Assembly: GCF_009725235.1 (NCBI RefSeq)
Contig: NZ_WJFC01000292.1
Coordinates: forward strand, 1 to 12,760
DNA: 12,760 nucleotides
Direction of reading: 5' to 3'
Source: Scytonema sp. UIC 10036
Lineage (GTDB): Bacteria > Cyanobacteriota > Cyanobacteriia > Cyanobacteriales > Nostocaceae
Part shown: piece after piece, positions 8,977 to 12,760 of the stretch
How the letters are laid out: each line of letters starts with the position of its first letter
Position numbering within the stretch: the stretch's first letter is position 1
The notes under the pieces: model-generated
What the model was told of the DNA's origin: nothing
Seen by the model: the letters and a program-made list of their open reading frames with translations, nothing else
Database searches by the model: none
Made by a program: the position numbers and the translations under genes

Positions 8977-8988
8977 GAATGCTAGTGG
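8966..8988. other. Centre of the large palindrome
   Basis: CCACTAG (8966-8972) and CTAGTGG (8982-8988) form a perfect 7-bp stem. The 9-base loop between them is itself almost symmetrical around G8977. Symmetry resumes outwards in each direction, so the arms meet with essentially no spacer. The hinge falls within the 5' part of the glycosyltransferase gene. A spacer-free hinge is what a template switch or strand fold-back would leave. Confidence 0.75.
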
Positions 8989-10056
8989 TAGTAATCCCAA
9001 GACAAAAAGTTACCCAAGAAATGCAGGGGATGGCCGTAGTATCTGTTTTAGTAGCAGCTAAAATGAAGAAGCGGTCATAGACCGATTAGTCAAAAACTGT
9101 TAGTTTAGAACCCGAAGAACTTACGAAGTTGGATTATGCGATAACAGTACTGACAAAACACCTGACGTACTGGCAGCTTTAGCTCAAGAGTAGACCAACT
9201 TAAGGTTCTGCGGCGAGAACCAGATGCAGGTGAGTAAATCAGGAGCATTAAATCAGGTTACTCTGACTAAGGAGAAATTGTGGCGGTGTTTGATGCGGAT
9301 GCCCAAGTGTCGTCAGACTTACTGGTGCGCGTCATACTTTATTTGAAAAGAAAATTTAGTGCCTACAGGTCAGAAAGTATTGCCAATGCACAGAGAATTC
9401 TGGACAAAAGGTAAGCAGCAGAAATGCACTTGATGCTCACATGCACAGCAAAGATTGCTACAGGTGGTATTGGCGAACTGCGCGAAACGGTCAATTTGTA
9501 AGGCGAAAACCTACTGCGTTGTGGTGGTTGGAATGAGAACAATCACGATGATTTAGATTTGACGTTTCGCTTGCATCTTGATGACTGGATATTGAATGTG
9601 TTTTTAACCAACGGTAGAAGAAGAAGTGTCACAAATCGGTCGCACTTTGGCATCAGCGCAATCGTGGCAGAAGGTGGATACCAACGGTATTTGGATTACT
9701 GGGATCTATTCTCAGAACGTATGGGAACACGTAAACCTGGGATTTACTGTGTATATGATAACTAACATATTACCTACAGCAGCAGTACCAATATATTGAT
9801 GGCAATAGTACGTCATCAACAATTTTAAGTCTGTAACTGCCTTAACAGTAACGATGTCAATAACAGGGATTTCGTGGTTTAAGCGCATACGTAAAGACAA
9901 GGATTTAAAATTTTCTACAACTCTTCTACTATGCTGAGACCTACGCGGCACACTGTATATTTCCATTGGATAGTGTCATGAGTATGCCACTGCCCGCATG
10001 TCAGTACGGCCAAAGCGTTTTGAAATGGGTAAACGGTACGATAAGGGAAGAGTTAG
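8978..10056 (+). pseudogene. Family 2 glycosyltransferase, 5'-truncated and frameshifted
   Basis: No long open frame exists, but joining frames recovers a GT-A type family 2 glycosyltransferase as found in cyanobacteria. In order: VVSVLVAAK (9036-9062), DNSTDKTPDV (near 9140), LKVLRREPDAG, the donor-binding VFDADAQ (DAD at 9292-9300), FWTKG (near 9400), a DDLDLTFRLHLDDW segment (9544-9590), the HQRNRW plus GGYQRYLDYW segment (9650-9710, the Q..RW-type motif), hydrophobic segments that look membrane-spanning, a SVRPKRLKW segment and TVHQGKS with TAG at 10054-10056. The family moves a sugar from a nucleotide donor at the membrane. The exact product is unknown. Roughly the first 100 residues expected for this family are missing because the palindrome folds here. 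It is convergent with dnaX, with 114 bases between stops. Confidence 0.8.
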
Positions 10057-10170
10057 TGGTAGTGTTGGTTGTTAGTAGTTAGTAGTTAGTTGCAACCCCA
10101 ACCACTAACCACCAACACAACCACTAACCACTAACCACTAACCACAACATAACCATAACACCAACCAATC
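10057..10170. repeat. TTAGTGG-type repeat between convergent genes (right copy)
   Basis: GTTAGTAG units (to about 10090) face CCACTAAC units (about 10103-10140) across GTTGCAAC and can form a long imperfect stem. It fills the space between the convergent stops of the glycosyltransferase and dnaX. A two-way terminator is plausible. Unit number and order differ from the left copy. Confidence 0.7.
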
Positions 10171-10977
10171 CTAAAATCATCATCATTTCTGATTCATATC
10201 CAATGAATACAGTGCCAGAATCGCGGATTCAGTATCATCTTCAATCTAAAATTCTCCACAAAAATTGCGCTAAGCGTGAGCAGCAATTGTCCTTCGTCAG
10301 TTTCCCATTTGTTGTAGGAACTGGGGGTGATTTGGGGCTTGAGTGGAGGTTTTTGTGCTGTTTTAGCATTTGTCACCGATTCCGTTTTTGGAGTCGGGTT
10401 TTATTTGGTTGAATTGCTTGGGAGGTGGGCATCTGGTACAAAAGGTTTGGTGGTGCGGGAGATGGAGAAGTGGGGGGTAGTGCTTGACTGACAGGGGAGG
10501 GGATGCAGTTTGCTCTTTTGAAGAAGAGGAAGTTTGAAGATTAAAGTTGAGGAGTTGCTATTTCTAAGTTAACTGAACATCTGTGTTAAAAGTTACTTAA
10601 ATGCTGCTGCTATTTTCTTATCTCCTTGTATTTTCTGATACCATGCTGTTTAATGGCAACACTGCCAAAGTTTCATCAAATTCAATGAGATGCACATTTG
10701 ACGCAATATTCTCGTTTTGAAATTGTTGAAGATTCGCAAGAACTTGCTGCCAAATTTGATTAGAGATCAACCTGTTCTCCTACTGCTTGGGTTCTAGGAA
10801 AGGGAGGGGGAGGGGAGATGGAGGGAGGGGAGATGGGAGATGGGGAGGGAGATGGGGAGATGGGGAGGGGAGATGGAGATGGAGGGAGATGGGAGATGGG
10901 GGAGATGGGAGATGGGGGGAGATGAAGGGGTGGGGTGTATTTCTGGAGCGGGTGTATACCTCTACCTTTTTGTTGAG
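10171..10977 (-). pseudogene. dnaX: dnaX 3' part: Pro/Ser linker and C-terminal domain, frame-broken
   Basis: This continues the intact 508 codons upstream. After a one-base loss near 10981 the true frame runs through a Pro/Ser/Ile linker (about 10945-10798) to a GEQVDL segment at about 10762. An extra base near 10761 then shifts it into NQIWQQVLANLQ, VHLIEFDE, AAAFK, TDVQLNLE-like pieces, a QKPPLKPQITPS stretch and an end at the stop complement CTA at 10171-10173. The IWQQVL and REILRQMC-type C-terminal domain is the tau-specific part of cyanobacterial DnaX, which in other bacteria links the clamp loader to polymerase and helicase. With the intein removed the whole protein would be roughly 640 residues. 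Base losses, not natural truncation, seem to cause the breaks. Confidence 0.8.
10798..10945 (-). repeat. Low-complexity GGGAGATGG tract (DnaX linker, right copy)
   Basis: This is an imperfect array of GGGAGATGG-like units on the plus strand. Read on the minus strand in the dnaX frame it gives repeats of PISP, SPSP and HLPP, a flexible Pro/Ser linker. It marks the boundary between clean sequence (above about 10980) and error-rich sequence. Confidence 0.8.
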
Positions 10978-12504
10978 CTATTGTTGGTTCAAGATTTGCG
11001 AGGGTAACAGTCCTAGTAATGTTACCTCTAACCACAAACGTGGTTGGGTAGTGTTTTTTAGTTGTACTTCAGTGGTTCGCAAGAGTTGCTGTCCTGCCAA
11101 AATTGTTCCTATCTCAAATTCTTGGGCAAAATCAATCAGTGCTTGCCAAGTTTGAAGGGTACAAGTTACTAGATCGTCGCGATTTGGTGCTGTTTTGGCA
11201 ATCAGTAAATCTCGGTAAAATGCAGCAAGGTTTTGGAGAATAATTAAAGGTTCTCGACCTCGATCTAAAATTTTACGTGTATAATCTAGAACGGCTTCGG
11301 GGTTGTTGGATGCGATCGCATTCAGCAAATATAGCAAATCCCATTCGCTCACCGAACCGACCAAATCCCAAACTCGTTCGGGGGTGATTTCACCAGTTAA
11401 TAAGCTTAACTGGTCTAAAAGACTTTCTGCGTCCCGAAGCCCTCCTTGGGAAATTTGAGCTATTAGAGTGACAGATTCTGGAGAAATATTAATTTTTTCT
11501 TGATAGGCGATATGGTTCAAATGCTTCTCCATCGCCTCTAAATTGATTCTCCGAAAGTCAAACCGTTGACACCGGGAAATGATTGTTGGTAGTACCCGTT
11601 GTGGATCGGTTGTTGCGAGGACAAAGACAACGTGTTTCGGTGGTTCTTCTAGTGTTTTAAGTAGCGCATTAAACGCCTGGGTACTGAGCATATGACAGTT
11701 ATGGACGGACAATCCATTAGCTACGAAGTTGTGGTTATCCGCCACTTCTATGTCATAGACGCGCTCAACCCCAGCGAGGCGAACATATTCGACCGTTTCT
11801 AAAGTAAAATTTGTCAATGAGAGTACTGCATCCACATTCACAGGGGACAGTATCTTCATTCCTTCTTTTATGTCTATTGCTGCTATCCATCCTTGGTCAG
11901 TCCTAATTAAGTGATTGTCAGTACATCTAATTTCACGATTTGTTGTTTTTATAACTAACGTTTGGCGTTCACCCCGATCTAACCACCTGAGAACTTTCTT
12001 AAATTCCCAGTTTCCTGATGATTCGTTGTAACTTAGAACCTGCTTGCCTTTAATGTTGGGGTCATCAATTCTAACATGACCCTCATTAGTTAGAACTAAA
12101 GAATCTCCAGTTAAACATTCATCTACAACGTAAACTTTATAACGGCACTGAACTGGAGCGAATTGTGCCTTTTCTATCATATCTCTGACATTTTCGACAC
12201 CAGTGTTGCTAGCGGCGTCGATTTCGATTACGTCCAAAGAGTACCCTTTGGTAATTCCTTGACAAGTATCGCAGACCCCACAAGGTTCGGCTGTGGGTTT
12301 GTCACTTTTGAGACAATTGAGAGATTTTGCTAAAATCCGGGCGCTGGAAGTTTTCCCAGTCCCTCTAGGTCCGGTAAACAAATAAGCAGGGGCAATTTTA
12401 GCTGCACGAATGGCGTTGGTCAGGGTGGTGGCGATCGCTTCTTGCCCTACCAATTCAGCAAAACTCTTTGGGCGATACTTATGGTGCAGCGGTTCGTAGG
12501 ACAT
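10978..12504 (-). CDS. dnaX: DNA polymerase III subunit tau/gamma (DnaX) with mini-intein, clean 5' part
   Basis: These 508 residues form the clamp-loader ATPase that, with HolA- and HolB-type subunits, loads the sliding clamp during replication. They start MSYEPLHHKYRP, typical of DnaX. Then come Walker A GPRGTGKTS (45-53), four zinc-binding cysteines (64, 75, 78, 81), Walker B VVDE (126-129), the intein (130-269), CHMLSTQAFNALLKTLEEPP, sensor 1 LATT, SRCQRF, which should carry the arginine finger, and GGLRDAESLLDQ with the sensor 2 residue. The helical domain III closes the reading frame. The stop at 10978 is not the real end: the left arm reads CAACAAATAGCTC where this arm has CAACAATAGCTC, and that A keeps the frame open into the linker. 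No clear ribosome site precedes the ATG. Identity is secure; the 3' end is not. Confidence 0.95.
   Translation of the reverse strand: MSYEPLHHKYRPKSFAELVGQEAIATTLTNAIRAAKIAPAYLFTGPRGTGKTSSARILAKSLNCLKSDKPTAEPCGVCDTCQGITKGYSLDVIEIDAASNTGVENVRDMIEKAQFAPVQCRYKVYVVDECLTGDSLVLTNEGHVRIDDPNIKGKQVLSYNESSGNWEFKKVLRWLDRGERQTLVIKTTNREIRCTDNHLIRTDQGWIAAIDIKEGMKILSPVNVDAVLSLTNFTLETVEYVRLAGVERVYDIEVADNHNFVANGLSVHNCHMLSTQAFNALLKTLEEPPKHVVFVLATTDPQRVLPTIISRCQRFDFRRINLEAMEKHLNHIAYQEKINISPESVTLIAQISQGGLRDAESLLDQLSLLTGEITPERVWDLVGSVSEWDLLYLLNAIASNNPEAVLDYTRKILDRGREPLIILQNLAAFYRDLLIAKTAPNRDDLVTCTLQTWQALIDFAQEFEIGTILAGQQLLRTTEVQLKNTTQPRLWLEVTLLGLLPSQILNQQ
11698..12117 (-). other. 140-aa mini-intein in DnaX
   Basis: This in-frame protein insert excises itself and joins its flanks. 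Intein residue Cys1 begins CLTGDSLVLT (block A). Block B is seen as CTDNH (TxxH). Block F is VYDIEVADNHNFVANG, and block G ends in SVHN with the penultimate His and terminal Asn140, followed by the required Cys (codon 11697-11695). All residues for normal splicing are present. At 140 residues there is no room for a homing endonuclease, so it is a natural mini-intein. It sits between Glu129 of Walker B and the following Cys, so the ATPase should be inactive until splicing. The Synechocystis DnaX intein, which is much longer, is known at the same type of site. Confidence 0.93.
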
Positions 12505-12760
12505 GGATTTGCAATGTCTATGCCTTGTTTGTTAATTAAGACGAGTAAAACCCAATCTTAGTTTGGGATGGACAAATTTATTTACAGCCTTACTGTATTA
12601 CCGCACTCTCAATTGAGGTTGGTTCGTAAAGCCGTCACAACATTTTAAATGTATAAACTCAAATTAGTGCACAAAAGTTTGACTTATAATAGTACACTTA
12701 TACCATATTGCTGTGAAATTGAAAAGAAAAACCTGTAAATGTTGTTCATCAGATAACCAC
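12505..12760 (-). promoter_or_regulatory. Upstream region of dnaX (right copy; left copy 5300-5539)
   Basis: This AT-rich stretch precedes dnaX and should hold its promoter. Visible are a perfect 10-bp palindrome, CTCAATTGAG (12608-12617), and a TATTATAAG-like segment near 12685-12695 that could serve as a -10 box. No pairing with a good -35 box is convincing. The left copy has the same sequence with several base losses. Comparison with 5300 shows that the window ends about 9 bases before the G-rich array would be expected. Confidence 0.35.

Larger units (their letters stand above)
5300..12760. repeat. 7.5-kb inverted repeat (fold-back) centred on 8977
   Basis: The left arm, 5300-8976 (about 3.68 kb), is the reverse complement of the right arm, 8978-12760 (about 3.78 kb), end to end and with no spacer. 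Corresponding points include GTGGTTATCTG at 5300 against the last bases of the window, the dnaX start at 5540 against 12504, and the dnaX stop at 7780 against 10171. The arms differ almost only by single-base gaps, most in homopolymer runs and most missing from the left arm. Symmetry continues right to the window's end, so an outer limit is not visible on that side. A chimeric or fold-back read is the likeliest origin. Confidence 0.95.

Noticed and set aside
9712..9966. Minus-strand frame of 84 codons (also its left-arm relatives)
   Set aside because: It is antisense to the glycosyltransferase C-terminal region, whose motifs and stop are recognisable on the plus strand.
10978..11010. Programmed ribosomal frameshift producing gamma, as in E. 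coli dnaX
   Set aside because: An AAAAAGG-like run is close by, but it lies after the in-frame stop, and no slippery heptamer precedes the stop. The one-base difference from the other arm explains the frame break better.
10787..11155. Gly/Arg/Trp-rich plus-strand reading frame
   Set aside because: It is the complement of the DnaX Pro/Ser linker repeat and dnaX coding sequence.

Overview
The window looks like DNA from a filamentous (Nostocales-type) cyanobacterium. HIP1 octamers (GCGATCGC) recur, for example near 2104, 2613, 2817, 11313 and 12431. There is a TPR-CHAT protein with a cyanobacterial-style N-terminal module, an intein at a DnaX site also used in cyanobacteria, and several families of C-rich or G-rich short tandem repeats. 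No RNA gene, transposase or CRISPR array is visible.

Region 1 (1-5221) is clean sequence. It carries two minus-strand genes, transcribed right to left. First is a 230-aa protein (4372-5064), then a 1265-aa protein (183-3980). The large protein has the same N-terminal module as the small one, about ten TPRs and a C-terminal caspase-like CHAT domain. They look like a regulator/effector pair made by partial duplication. A 57-bp hairpin-bearing tandem repeat lies just downstream of the large gene (1-134).

Region 2 (5222-5291) is a telomere-like (TAGGGG)6/(TAGGG)5 array.

Region 3 (about 5300-12760) is one huge inverted repeat centred on base 8977. Each arm carries the same two convergent genes: dnaX (DNA polymerase III tau/gamma, interrupted by a 140-aa mini-intein) and a family 2 glycosyltransferase that is cut off at the centre of symmetry. 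A TTAGTGG-type repeat lies between them. In the right arm the first 508 codons of dnaX are intact (12504-10978). The rest of dnaX, both glycosyltransferase copies and the whole left arm are full of single-base indels, mostly losses from homopolymer runs.

The two arms carry different errors, and each can repair the other. Neither has an unbroken dnaX, which is normally essential. The noisy stretch (about 5300-10980) starts and stops at G-rich low-complexity tracts. The simplest reading is a fold-back long read that bridged two polished contigs, not a biological palindrome. The likely real locus is: TPR-CHAT gene <- small paralogue <- | G-rich repeat | dnaX -> <- GT2. The most interesting real biology is the CHAT gene pair, in which the CHAT His appears replaced by Tyr, and the mini-intein directly after the DnaX Walker B motif.
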